Origin: an uncultured Campylobacter sp.
GTDB taxonomy: Bacteria; Campylobacterota; Campylobacteria; Campylobacterales; Campylobacteraceae
Direction of reading: 5' to 3'
Assembly: GCF_938030685.1 (NCBI RefSeq)
Contig: NZ_CALHHX010000128.1
Coordinates: 1-49,274 of the forward strand
DNA: 49,274 nt
The position numbers and the translations under genes were made by a program. This document shows, one piece after another, positions 41,574 to 49,274 of this stretch. The notes under the pieces were generated by a model that saw only the letters and a list, made by a program, of their open reading frames with translations, did no database searches and had not been told where the DNA came from. Positions within the stretch are counted from its first letter, which is position 1. The number at the start of each line of letters is the position of its first letter.

Positions 41574-41854
41574 TGTGTCTTTCAATCCCTTCAAAAATTA
41601 TCTCAATCGACGAAAATAATTTCGCGACCGTGGAGACTCTGGGCGTGCGCCGCGGCGTGAGCTTGGATCTGCTCCCCGAGCCCGCGGCGGTCGGGGAATA
41701 TGTGCTGATCCACGTTGGCTTTGCGATGGAGAAGATCGATACGCAGCGAGCGAAGGAGAGTATCGAAATTTACGAGCAAATCGCAAAGCAGATGAGGGCG
41801 GAAGAGAGCTCCGTGTATGAAAGCATAGAGCCGCGAACCGGCGCAGAAAACTAA
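41573..41854 (+). CDS. hypC: Hydrogenase maturation chaperone HypC
   Basis: Small chaperone that, with HypD, assembles and delivers the Fe(CN)2CO unit to the large subunit. The N-terminus MCLSIPSKI supplies the essential Cys2 after Met removal. GVRRGVSLDLLPE and VGEYVLIHVGFAMEKID match the OB-fold of the family. I chose ATG 41573, overlapping the hypB stop by one base; AAGGA lies nine bases upstream. The product has 93 residues. Confidence 0.93.
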   Translation: MCLSIPSKIISIDENNFATVETLGVRRGVSLDLLPEPAAVGEYVLIHVGFAMEKIDTQRAKESIEIYEQIAKQMRAEESSVYESIEPRTGAEN

Positions 41855-41889
41855 AGCGACTTGCAAACCCATAAAATTTAAGGTAAATA

Positions 41890-42987
41890 ATGGATCTAAT
41901 CAAGGATTTTAGGGATAAGGAGCTGATTTTAGCGCTTAGCAAGCTGATAATTTCCAAAAGCAAAAGGCCGCTAAACATCATGGAGATTTGCGGTGGACAC
42001 ACGCACTCGATCATGAAATTTGGCCTTCCGAGCCTGGTCGGCAAAAATATTAAATTTATCCACGGCCCCGGCTGTCCGGTGTGCGTGATGCCGCGCAGTC
42101 GCATCGACGAGGCGATCAAGCTCGCCGCGATGCCGCAGAGTATTTTTTGCACTCTAGCAGACATGCTGCGCGTGCCCGGCTCTCGCACGAGCTTGCAGAA
42201 GCTGCGCAGCGAGGGGCACGACATCAGAGCGCTTTATAGCCCGCTTGATTGCATAAAGATCGCGCAGGAAAATCCGCAAAAAACGGTGATATTTTTTGCG
42301 ATCGGCTTTGAGACGACGACGCCGATGAGCGCCGTGCTTATCGATAAAGCGCTAAGCTTGGGGCTAAAAAATCTCTTTTTTCACATCAATCACGTCACGG
42401 TGCCCGCGCCCGTGCGAGCGATCTTAGACGACGCGGACGTGCAGATCGATGCGTTTTTAGGGCCTAGCCACGTAAGCGTGATTACCGGCGCGAAGGTCTA
42501 CGAAAGCATTGCGCGGGATTACAAAAAACCGATAGCCGTAAGCGGATTTGAGCCGCTTGATATAATGGCGGGTGTATTAAATTTGGTAGAGCAGCAAAAC
42601 GCCGGCACCTACGAGGTTTTCAACGAATACGAGCGCGTCGTAAAAGAGGACGGAAACCAAAAAGCGCAAAATTTAATAGATAAATATTTTGAAATTTGCG
42701 ATTTTCCGTGGCGAGGGCTCGGCGAAATTCCAAAAAGCGGCATGAAGTTGCGCCCGCAGTACGCGGCGCTGGATGCCAGGGTGCAGTTTGATTGCAGCGT
42801 ACAGAGCGCTCCTGAGAGCAAGGCCTGTATCTGCGGCGAAATTTTACGCGGCAAAAAAAGCCCCTATGATTGCAAGGTTTTCGGCAAACGCTGCACGCCG
42901 CAAAACCCGATAGGATCGTGCATGGTCTCAAGCGAAGGGGCGTGCGCGGCGTACTATAAATACGGCGACGTCAAAAACGCGGGCTAA
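41890..42987 (+). CDS. hypD: Hydrogenase maturation protein HypD
   Basis: Iron-sulfur scaffold on which the Fe(CN)2CO group is built with HypC and HypE. Conserved motifs: MEICGGHTHSIMKFG, HGPGCPVCVMP with the redox-active cysteines, GFETTTP, and the C-terminal [4Fe-4S] set in KACICGEILRG, CKVFGKRCTPQNP and GSCMVSSEGACAAYY. The product has 365 residues, normal length and without insertion. It starts 35 nt after hypC, with an AAGGTAA ribosome site. Confidence 0.95.
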   Translation: MDLIKDFRDKELILALSKLIISKSKRPLNIMEICGGHTHSIMKFGLPSLVGKNIKFIHGPGCPVCVMPRSRIDEAIKLAAMPQSIFCTLADMLRVPGSRTSLQKLRSEGHDIRALYSPLDCIKIAQENPQKTVIFFAIGFETTTPMSAVLIDKALSLGLKNLFFHINHVTVPAPVRAILDDADVQIDAFLGPSHVSVITGAKVYESIARDYKKPIAVSGFEPLDIMAGVLNLVEQQNAGTYEVFNEYERVVKEDGNQKAQNLIDKYFEICDFPWRGLGEIPKSGMKLRPQYAALDARVQFDCSVQSAPESKACICGEILRGKKSPYDCKVFGKRCTPQNPIGSCMVSSEGACAAYYKYGDVKNAG

Positions 42988-43185
42988 ATTTTGCGCGCGG
43001 TATCCGGCTGGCAGAGCGTAAAATTTAAAAATAAGTTATGCTTTAAAATTTTAACCAAAGAAAAAACGTCGGGCTAAAATTTAATTTGAAATTTTGCGCG
43101 GCGCCGTAGCGGCACGGCTCGTTCGACTGCGGAATACGGGCTTTAAATTTAAAACCGAATTTAAAACCAAATAAAAAGGAAAAAT

Positions 43186-44370
43186 TTGAACGAAACTATA
43201 CTTTTAAGCCACGGCGGCGGCGGCGAGGAGATGAATAGGCTCATCAACGAGACGATATTTGCAGCGTTTGATAATGAAATTTTGCGTGCCAATAACGACA
43301 GCGCGATACTAAATTTAGACGCCGGGGTGGATTTTGACCGCACGGCGCCGAGTTCTGCTTTGAATTCTGCGAGTTTCGGCGGCGAGCTAGCTTTCAGCAC
43401 CGATAGTTTCGTCGTTACGCCTCTATTTTTTAACGGCGGCGATATCGGCAAGATCGCCGTTTGCGGCACCGTCAACGACCTTGCGATGGTGGGCGCGAAA
43501 CCGCTGTTTTTAAGCTGCGCGCTCATCATCGAGGAGGGGCTTAGCCTAAGTGAGCTGCGACGCATTTTGGACTCGATGGCGAGCACCGCGCAAAGCTGCG
43601 GCGTTCGTATCGTTTGCGGCGATACAAAGGTCGTGCCGTGCGGCAAATGCGATAAAATTTTCATCAACACTAGCGGCATCGGCCGTGTTTTGCGACCTGC
43701 GCGCGTGCAAAACATCAAAGCGGGCGCAAAAATCCTGCTTAGCGGCGACATCGGGCGGCACGGGGCGGTGATACTCGCGGCGCGCGACGAGATCGCGCTA
43801 AGCAGCGAGCTGCAAAGCGACTGCAAACCGCTTTGCGCTGCGGTCGAAAAGCTGATCTTGCAAGGCGTAGGGATTCAAGCGATGCGAGATGCGACGCGTG
43901 GCGGGCTCAGCGCAGTTTTGAACGAATTTGCAAGCTCCAGCGGGCTTGAATTTTTGGTGCGCGAAGAGGATATCAAAATCAGCGACGAAGTAGTAGGTGT
44001 GTGTGAGCTGCTGGGCTTTGAGCCATACGAGCTCGCAAACGAAGGTACTTTCGTAGCGATCGTAGAAGATGACGCCGAGGCGGATAGGGCGCTTAAGATA
44101 CTGCGAGAATTTGACGTAAACGCCGCGATCATCGGCGAGGTACGCGAAGTAGGGCACGGTGGAGGCGAATTCAGTAGCACTTTGACGCCTGGACTTAGCG
44201 CACAGGGCGAATTTGCGGGCGCGAGCGACGCGGACGCGGTGTCAGAAAATAGGGCGGGGCAATTTCAAGCTCCGTATTCGGCAAAAGGGCGAGTAATTTT
44301 GCAAAACGCCTACGGCTCGCAGCGTTTTTTGGAGCTTCCAAAGGGCGAGTTGCTGCCGAGGATTTGTTAA
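43186..44370 (+). CDS. hypE: Hydrogenase maturation protein HypE with two small insertions
   Basis: Dehydrates the carbamoyl group on its C-terminal cysteine to the cyanide donor for the Fe site. The C-terminal PRIC with the modified Cys is present. ATP-site motifs of the PurM-like fold are seen in LSHGGGGEEM, FSTDSFVVTPLFF, GDIGKIAVCGTVNDLAM and DATRGGLSAVLNE. The start is TTG 43186, with AAAAGGAAAA upstream. At 394 residues it exceeds the usual 330-340. The excess is about 25 residues near RTAPSSALNSASFGGE and about 40 residues (HGGGEFSSTL to GQFQAPY) just before the C-terminal strand. A 198-nt AT-rich gap with RAATTY sites separates it from hypD. Confidence 0.93.
   Translation: MNETILLSHGGGGEEMNRLINETIFAAFDNEILRANNDSAILNLDAGVDFDRTAPSSALNSASFGGELAFSTDSFVVTPLFFNGGDIGKIAVCGTVNDLAMVGAKPLFLSCALIIEEGLSLSELRRILDSMASTAQSCGVRIVCGDTKVVPCGKCDKIFINTSGIGRVLRPARVQNIKAGAKILLSGDIGRHGAVILAARDEIALSSELQSDCKPLCAAVEKLILQGVGIQAMRDATRGGLSAVLNEFASSSGLEFLVREEDIKISDEVVGVCELLGFEPYELANEGTFVAIVEDDAEADRALKILREFDVNAAIIGEVREVGHGGGEFSSTLTPGLSAQGEFAGASDADAVSENRAGQFQAPYSAKGRVILQNAYGSQRFLELPKGELLPRIC
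44150..44282 (+). repeat. Low-complexity insertion near the HypE C-terminus
   Basis: About 40 codons (GLSAQGEFAGASDADAVSEN) between GEVREVGHGG and KGRVILQNAYG, which are adjacent in ordinary HypE. It contains GAATTC and GAATTT but is too short to show a period. Confidence 0.5.
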
Positions 44371-44469
44371 ATTTACACACAAATTTATGCCTAAATTTTA
44401 GGCGTATTTTTAAATTTACAACAAAATTTCGCACAAAATACGGCGAGATCGTAAAATTTAGAGGTAAAA

Positions 44470-45027
44470 ATGCATGAACTATCGATCGTAGCGGATCTTG
44501 TGGCGCTATGCGAAAAGGCGCTAAACGCCGAAATAGCAAAGAAAAAAGGCGCGGCGCAGCAAGGCGATAAAAATCGCTGTAACATCGCCAATACCGCCAA
44601 TGAAAATACGGATTTCGCAAATACCGACATAGGCACCGAGAATACCGAAAATACGGGCGTTGCGGATACGGACTCGAACAGCAAAAACGGTGATTTTTAT
44701 AAAAATTTGGATGCAAATCCGCAGACGCTTTGTGATACACCTATCGCAAAAAGTCCGCAGATAAGGGAACTGCACGTAAAAATGGGGCGGCTAAGCGGCG
44801 TGGAAGCGCATTATTTGCAAAACTGCTACGAAGTCTTTCGCGCAGGTACCGTCTGCGAAAATGCGGATCTCATCATCCATACCCAAGAAATCGTCGTAAA
44901 ATGTAAAAACTGCGGTTTTAGCGGGGATTTGACGCAGAACGACTTTTCTTGCCCGCGCTGCAAAAGCTCCGAAATCAGCGTGATCGACGGCGAAGATATG
45001 TATCTGATGCGCCTGGTTATTGAATAA
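44470..45027 (+). CDS. hypA: Hydrogenase nickel metallochaperone HypA with a repeat insertion
   Basis: Delivers nickel with HypB. The N-terminal MHELSIV supplies the nickel ligands (Met1, His2, Glu3), and the zinc site is CKNCGF plus CPRCKS. Ordinary HypA has about 115 residues; this protein has 185. About 71 residues (about 25-96) are an Asn-Thr repeat (NTANENTDFANTDIGTENTEN) inserted between the first helix and the strand IRELHVKMGRLSGVE. Removing them gives a normal HypA. Ribosome site GAGGTAAAA. This is the last gene of the cluster, 99 nt after hypE. Confidence 0.93.
   Translation: MHELSIVADLVALCEKALNAEIAKKKGAAQQGDKNRCNIANTANENTDFANTDIGTENTENTGVADTDSNSKNGDFYKNLDANPQTLCDTPIAKSPQIRELHVKMGRLSGVEAHYLQNCYEVFRAGTVCENADLIIHTQEIVVKCKNCGFSGDLTQNDFSCPRCKSSEISVIDGEDMYLMRLVIE
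44543..44757 (+). repeat. NT-repeat insertion in hypA
   Basis: Unit around AATACCG/AATACGG and GAAAATAC, encoding N-T pairs 4-6 residues apart. Unlike the pbpC and hydD arrays, it lacks RAATTY. It shows that inserts in this region can be built from different short motifs. Confidence 0.7.
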
Positions 45028-45746
45028 AAGAGGGCACTCGTCTTGGCGCGATAGCTTCTCATATTTCAAATTTAAACTCTTGCTCTTGCCATAAGCAGAA
45101 TTTCATTTCCACCCAATTCAAATATATCTATATGCGTCAAAAATACATGAAATTATTCATAGAATTATACGTGAATTTTGTATTGAATTTTTACTTGAAA
45201 ATTATAGTTTTCAATATAAAATAACTAATATTATGGGGATAGCAGTGTCTTTCATCATTGTTTGTCACATATATAAGTTTATCGATTTGTCAATGCGAGT
45301 TTTCTATATGGTTTGTTGATTAACCAATCCGCTTGTTGCATTAAAATTTTAAAACTACTTCGCACTACAATTTTTATTACGCTCTGTTTTGCATCCGCCC
45401 GCAGATTGTTAAATTTGCCCTTTGAGAGCTACGGCCTTTATGACAAATCTACAAATCTGCACGGATTAAATTTCTTGTTAAACTCCGCACGCGCCCTCCC
45501 CTCTGCGCGGCTTTTTGAGCTATCAACAAGCAGGAATTTATTTGATCGCCACACCTTTTTTATTTATGCGCGCTGTATTTAATCTCTGCACTACACGTCC
45601 TTTAAAAACCGGCGTCTAAATGTCGCAAAATTCTAAAATCGACGCGAAATTTTAAAATTCAGCAACGCGGGCGGTTCTAAATTTATCTAAATTTCAAACC
45701 CCGCAAGTATAATCCGCCATAAATTTTAAAAATCCAAAGGCAAAAA
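45028..45746. other. AT-rich gap after hypA
   Basis: No supported gene in 719 nt. From about 45100 to 45330 the DNA is clearly more AT-rich than its neighbours (for example ATTGAATTTTTACTTGAAAA) and has few GC-rich codon-like stretches. An 89-codon frame at 45313-45582 starts at TTG without a ribosome site and is not convincing. The right end holds the promoter of the next gene. Confidence 0.45.
45708..45713 (+). promoter_or_regulatory. -10 box of the membrane protein gene
   Basis: TATAAT in CAAGTATAATCC, 33 nt before ATG 45747. The leader would contain AAAGG. No clear -35. Confidence 0.45.
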
Positions 45747-46514
45747 ATGAATCGCAACACTTTAGACGCCATAAAATTCCGCGGCATAACCTCTAGGGTT
45801 TTATCGATCTGCTGCTACCTGATCATTTGGGCTTGTTGCGAGTTTTTGCACGATATTACGATGAGAGGATTTTTTGCCGCCGCAGCCGCAATCGTCGCCG
45901 TGATTTTTACTTCGATGGTCTTTAAGCTCTCCGCGACCAAAATGATCTCTGATATCTCCGATAGTAAGGTCTTTAGGGCGTATTTAATTAACTTTATCGC
46001 CCGAGTGCTTTGGACTATCGTATTTATTTCGCCTTTACCATACTCTATGAATAATAATATTGTGAGCTTGGAGACTCTAGATTATACCTTACACGAGCAA
46101 GGCGGTTCTTTCGTGGAGGCATTCTATTGCATTTTAGCGGCTATGGCTATAGGACTTAATCACTCTATGGAGATTAAAGATACGCAATTTGTTACCATTT
46201 GGTATGTAACGATTACAGCGTTTAAGATTATCGACACCATAGCACCGGCAATAGTATATTGCTACTTAGGAGAAGCCACTAAGAGTAAAATTTTTTATGC
46301 TTACGCGTGGTTATATTTTATATGTTTAGTGCTTGTAGAAATCATCAATTCGTTTATTAAACTGCCAGAAATGAGTAGTGCAACTACAGCGTACATGGTA
46401 CTCGCGGTAATCCTTTTATCTGAAATTTTAGAACTTATCGCTTGGATTAGGATTAAAGGAATTTCAGGCGCGGAGCTTTGGAATAAAAATTTATGGACGA
46501 CGCCAGCAAAATAG
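45747..46514 (+). CDS. Unknown polytopic membrane protein
   Basis: I do not recognise this 255-residue protein. It has about seven hydrophobic segments, near 19-37, 41-61, 82-99, 120-138, 147-172, 180-202 and 212-233, and no signal peptide or catalytic motif that I can name. A short polar loop (TLHEQGGSF) lies between the third and fourth segments. The ATG has AAAGG upstream, and a TATAAT sits at a suitable distance. It stands alone between the hyp cluster and the ABC importer. Possible roles include transport or membrane sensing, neither supported by a motif. Its second half is more AT-rich than neighbouring genes. Confidence 0.7.
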   Translation: MNRNTLDAIKFRGITSRVLSICCYLIIWACCEFLHDITMRGFFAAAAAIVAVIFTSMVFKLSATKMISDISDSKVFRAYLINFIARVLWTIVFISPLPYSMNNNIVSLETLDYTLHEQGGSFVEAFYCILAAMAIGLNHSMEIKDTQFVTIWYVTITAFKIIDTIAPAIVYCYLGEATKSKIFYAYAWLYFICLVLVEIINSFIKLPEMSSATTAYMVLAVILLSEILELIAWIRIKGISGAELWNKNLWTTPAK

Positions 46515-46708
46515 ATCATAAAATCCAATCGGTTTCGCTGGGTATCGGGCAGTATCCTGTGAGCCTAGAGGAAAAGGGCAAAAATTTTTACTAGCAAAAT
46601 TCTGCGTAAAATCACAAAATTCTGCCCTACGAAAGCATCTGAAATCCCCCTCCCGCGCGACAAAATGAAATTTATATAAAAATTTATCTGGATTTTATAC
46701 CGATCAGC

Positions 46709-46714
46709 TATAAT
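46709..46714 (+). promoter_or_regulatory. -10 box of the ABC importer operon
   Basis: TATAAT in CAGCTATAATTCC, 49 nt before ATG 46763. An AT-rich stretch just upstream (TTATATAAAAATTTATC near 46672) could be bound by a metal regulator such as Fur or NikR, but I see no clear consensus. Confidence 0.4.
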
Positions 46715-46762
46715 TCCGCTATTCTAATCCCGCATATTTTGCGGAATTTTCAAGGAGAAAAA

Positions 46763-47809
46763 ATGCTTAAACTTCACTCAATCCTTCTTGGTGCAGCGCT
46801 TTGCGCTAGCCTGGCTTTTGCAGATCGCACGATTACCGATCAGCTCGGCCGCAAGGTCACGATCCCGGATCAAGTAAATCGTATCGTCGTGCTACACCAC
46901 GAAGCACTCAATGTCTTAAACGAAATCAACGCCCAAGATAAGGTCGTAGGCATCCTAAAAAGCTGGGAGCAACGCCTAGGCAAAGAGTATAATCGTTTGG
47001 CACCGAGTTTTAAAAACCTACCTAATCCAGGCGATATCAAAGATGTCAATTACGAAGCTCTGCTTAGTCTAAAGCCCGATGCGGTCGTAGTAGTAAACTA
47101 CTTCCCTAAAGAATATATCGCTAAAATGGAGGAGTTGAAAATCCCAGTCATAGGTATTTCATTTTTCAGCTCTGCACAAGAGGAAAAAGCTAAGCTAAAT
47201 CCGACCTTTAAAGATGAGCGCGATAGCTTCGCTGCTTACGATGAGGGCTTTTACGAGGGGGTTAAAATTCTAGGCGAACTAAGCAATCACGAAAAGGATG
47301 CCGCTGAACTAATAGATTTCGTTAAAAAATCACAAGCTGATTTAAATGCCAAATTTAGTAATTTTATCGTAGATAAAAGACCTAGAGTTTATATGGCAAA
47401 TCCTGATCTTACGACCTACGGTAGCGGCAAATATACTGGCGTAATGTTAGCAAGAGCGGGTGCGACGAACGTCGCCGCTGCAGATATAAAGGGCTACAAA
47501 CAGGTTTCGCCGGAGCAAATTTTAGCATGGAATCCGCAGATTATCTTAGTGCAAAACCGCTATCCTCAAGTACCTGCCGAACTTAAGGCAAACCCTGCGC
47601 TAAAAGGTCTTAGCGCCGTGAAAGAGGATAGAATTTATCTAATGCCCGAATTCGTTAAAGCCTGGGGTCATCCGACTGCCGAAGCAATGGCGCTTGGTGA
47701 GGAATGGCTTGCGATGAAACTTTATCCGCAAAATTTTAAGGACGCAAACTTTGATAAAAAAGTAGAGGAATTCTACGAGAAATTTTACCGCGTCAAATAT
47801 CAAAAATAA
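46763..47809 (+). CDS. Periplasmic substrate-binding protein of a metal/siderophore/corrinoid ABC importer
   Basis: Class III (FecB/BtuF-type) binding protein. A Sec signal (MLKLHSILLGAALCASLAFA) is followed by DRTITDQLGRKVTIPDQVNRIVVL, the usual opening of this family. VNYEALLSLKPDAVVV and VSPEQILAWNPQIILVQ are lobe hallmarks. The product has 348 residues. ATG 46763 is preceded by AAGGAG; an upstream start eight codons earlier precedes that site. I see no lipobox, so it is probably soluble. Translation is coupled to the permease through overlapping stop and start (TAATG). The ligand could be a ferric chelate, cobalamin, or a nickel/cobalt complex; location beside nikR and hyp genes makes nickel worth testing. 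Confidence 0.85.
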   Translation: MLKLHSILLGAALCASLAFADRTITDQLGRKVTIPDQVNRIVVLHHEALNVLNEINAQDKVVGILKSWEQRLGKEYNRLAPSFKNLPNPGDIKDVNYEALLSLKPDAVVVVNYFPKEYIAKMEELKIPVIGISFFSSAQEEKAKLNPTFKDERDSFAAYDEGFYEGVKILGELSNHEKDAAELIDFVKKSQADLNAKFSNFIVDKRPRVYMANPDLTTYGSGKYTGVMLARAGATNVAAADIKGYKQVSPEQILAWNPQIILVQNRYPQVPAELKANPALKGLSAVKEDRIYLMPEFVKAWGHPTAEAMALGEEWLAMKLYPQNFKDANFDKKVEEFYEKFYRVKYQK

Positions 47810-48789
47810 TGCTGAACCTAATCCTGCTTCTCATTTGGGTAGTGCTGGCGATAATCTCGCTCGCTAGTGGGCAGTTTCATATACCGTTAGAAGAAATTTT
47901 TAAAATTCTCTTTAGCGGAGGCGGCGATGAAGCCGCCAAAAGTGTGATGATGGATGTTAGAATTCCGCGCATTCTACTCTCCAGCCTTTGCGGTGGAGCG
48001 CTTGCTATCGCGGGTTTGAGCTTACAGGCGGTATTTAAAAACCCGCTCGTTGGCCCGCACATCGTAGGCGTTAGCACTGCAGCGGCATTCGGCGGCGCGC
48101 TTTGTATTTTGCTAGGATTTAGCGGCTTATGGCTTGCGGGGTTTGCATTTTGCTTCGGGCTTGCGGCGCTATTTTTGCTCTATCTTTTGGCAAAATTCGT
48201 AGCACGCGCCGATATTTTCTCGCTCATTTTAGCAGGTATAGTCATTAACGGCGTATTTGCCGCACTTACGAGCTTAGTGCAGTATCTAGCAGACGATGAG
48301 GAAGTGCTGCCTAATATCGTCTTTTGGCTACTAGGAAGCTTCGTAAGCGCAGGATACGATAAAGTAATTTTGATGTGCGCGATCGCCCTGCCCGCTTCTG
48401 CAGTCTTAATCGCGCTGAGATGGCGGTTTAATCTACTCAGCCTAAATGATGATGATTTGCGCGTGCTAGGCGTGGACGTTAAGTTTCTGCGCTGCACGAT
48501 CCTAGCGCTTTGCACTGCTCTGATCGCCGTACAAGTTAGCGTCAGCGGAAATATCGGCTGGGTAGGTCTTGTAGTGCCGCACGCCACCAGGCTCATCGCG
48601 GGCAGCGACCACGTGAAGCTAATGCCTGCCTGCTTCATTGCAGGAGCGATCTTTATGCTGGCAATCGACGATCTATCTCGCTCGCTAAGTAGCGCCGAAA
48701 TTCCTTTAGGAATTCTATCCGCTCTCATCGGAAGCCCGATCTTTGCCCTACTTCTAAAAAGGAGTGCCAAAAATGCAAAATCTAATTGA
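47809..48789 (+). CDS. FecCD/BtuC-type ABC importer permease
   Basis: Inner-membrane permease of 326 residues with about 9-10 hydrophobic segments. Family hallmarks: VRIPRILLSSLCGGALAIAG near the N-terminus, GLSLQAVFKNPLVGPHIVGV, and the coupling segment GNIGWVGLVVPHATRLIAG that contacts the ATPase. Its ATG shares a base with the stop of the binding-protein gene. It overlaps the ATPase gene by 17 nt. A single permease gene implies a homodimer. Confidence 0.92.
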   Translation: MLNLILLLIWVVLAIISLASGQFHIPLEEIFKILFSGGGDEAAKSVMMDVRIPRILLSSLCGGALAIAGLSLQAVFKNPLVGPHIVGVSTAAAFGGALCILLGFSGLWLAGFAFCFGLAALFLLYLLAKFVARADIFSLILAGIVINGVFAALTSLVQYLADDEEVLPNIVFWLLGSFVSAGYDKVILMCAIALPASAVLIALRWRFNLLSLNDDDLRVLGVDVKFLRCTILALCTALIAVQVSVSGNIGWVGLVVPHATRLIAGSDHVKLMPACFIAGAIFMLAIDDLSRSLSSAEIPLGILSALIGSPIFALLLKRSAKNAKSN

Positions 48790-49274
48790 GGTAAAAAATG
48801 CTGGCTTTTACTACGAGGCGGAAAAATTCTGCTTTCGCAACTTAAACTTCGAGCTTGCCAGCTCTCAAACATTAGCGATTTTGGGCTTAAACGGGCAAGG
48901 TAAAAGCACGCTAATGTCGTGTATGATGGGGATTTTACAGCCTAAAGAAGGCGAGATCGTGCGCAAGGCAAAATTTGCTTTCTTGCCTCAAAGCTTTAAC
49001 GTCGCGTTTGATTACAGCGTGCTTGACATCGTACTGATGGGGCGGGTACGCGAAATCTCGCTCTTTTCAAAACCGGGCAAAAAGGATATTCAAATCTGCC
49101 TTGACGCTCTGGATACGCTAGGCGTCGCCCATCTGCAAAAGCGCAGCTTTAACGCCCTTAGCGGCGGGCAGAGGCAGCTCGTGCTCTTTGCTAGAGCCCT
49201 AGCTAGCAGCAGCGACGTGCTGTTTTTGGACGAGCCTGCCAGCGCGCTTGATATCAAAAACCAAGACCGCGTGC
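48773..49274 (+). CDS. FecE/BtuD-type ABC importer ATPase (cut by the window end)
   Basis: ATP-hydrolysing subunit of the importer. Only the first 167 codons are in the window; the frame is open at 49274. Walker A GLNGQGKST near residues 40-48, Q-loop FLPQSF, signature LSGGQRQL, Walker B VLFLDEPASALD. ATG 48773 has AAGGAG upstream and overlaps the permease gene by 17 nt. Specificity is set by the other subunits. Confidence 0.92.
   Translation, partial: MQNLIEVKNAGFYYEAEKFCFRNLNFELASSQTLAILGLNGQGKSTLMSCMMGILQPKEGEIVRKAKFAFLPQSFNVAFDYSVLDIVLMGRVREISLFSKPGKKDIQICLDALDTLGVAHLQKRSFNALSGGQRQLVLFARALASSSDVLFLDEPASALDIKNQDRV

Noticed and set aside
45313..45582. Small 89-codon gene after hypA
   Set aside because: TTG start without a ribosome site, no recognisable domain, and the frame crosses RAATTY-type intergenic DNA.
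46515..46600. Cobalamin riboswitch upstream of the ABC importer
   Set aside because: A few GC-rich strings are present, but I find no B12-box or folding pattern; the leader from the TATAAT at 46709 would be too short.
1..49274. CRISPR array among the many short repeats
   Set aside because: The repeats are 15-36 nt, degenerate, mostly in frame within genes, and lack uniform spacers or cas genes.

Overview
The window looks like chromosome from a higher-GC member of Campylobacter (Campylobacterota), probably one of the oral, H2/formate-using species such as the gracilis/showae/rectus group. The reasons are gene content (Tat-exported MfrABE fumarate reductase, HydABCDE uptake hydrogenase with Hyp maturation genes and NikR, EptA), frequent TTG and GTG starts, TATAAT-type promoters often without a clear -35, and a base composition near mid-40s % GC. 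Species assignment is inference. I saw no tRNA, rRNA, insertion sequence, prophage or CRISPR array.

Layout. 0.5-2.6 kb: a UvrD-type helicase on the minus strand. 2.6-11.5 kb: pbpC and a bacterial alpha-2-macroglobulin (yfhM), a classic periplasmic pair. 11.8-16.2 kb: two paralogous Tat-exported flavoproteins of the fumarate reductase/flavocytochrome c family and a flavodoxin-ferredoxin protein, then a decayed stretch. 17.1-22.5 kb: a minus-strand operon (PepSY protein, a repeat-rich zinc-ribbon protein, OmpR-type regulator, histidine kinase) divergent from eptA. 22.7-27.5 kb: a LysR regulator divergent from mfrABE. 27.9-45.0 kb: the [NiFe] hydrogenase region, hydABCDE, hypF, nikR, hypBCD and hypEA. 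45.7-49.3 kb: an unknown membrane protein and a metal/corrinoid-type ABC importer cut by the window end.

The respiratory genes form one chain: HydABC would oxidise H2 at the periplasmic face and pass electrons through its cytochrome b to the quinone pool, and MfrABE would spend them on fumarate. The hyp genes build the NiFe site, NikR senses nickel, and the terminal ABC importer may supply a metal or corrinoid.

The most striking feature is not a gene. Several proteins (PbpC, HydD, HypF, HypE, HypA, the histidine kinase and the 220-residue zinc-ribbon protein) carry long in-frame low-complexity insertions, while their catalytic domains remain intact on either side. HypF is about twice its normal length through four insertions. 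In PbpC and HydD the insertions are largely tandem 15-nt units encoding pentads of the form Q-N-[S/L/F]-x-x. At DNA level these are dense arrays of RAATTY (AAATTT, GAATTC, AAATTC, GAATTT). My hand counts are 19 sites in about 390 nt of pbpC, 17 in about 320 nt of hydD and 20 in the 418-nt gap at 13336-13753, against about 12 in the 2.87 kb of hydAB. RAATTY is the sequence whose adenine methylation marks DNA for natural transformation in C. jejuni. The arrays may therefore be uptake or self-recognition sites that have expanded between genes and inside tolerant protein loops. That link is a hypothesis.
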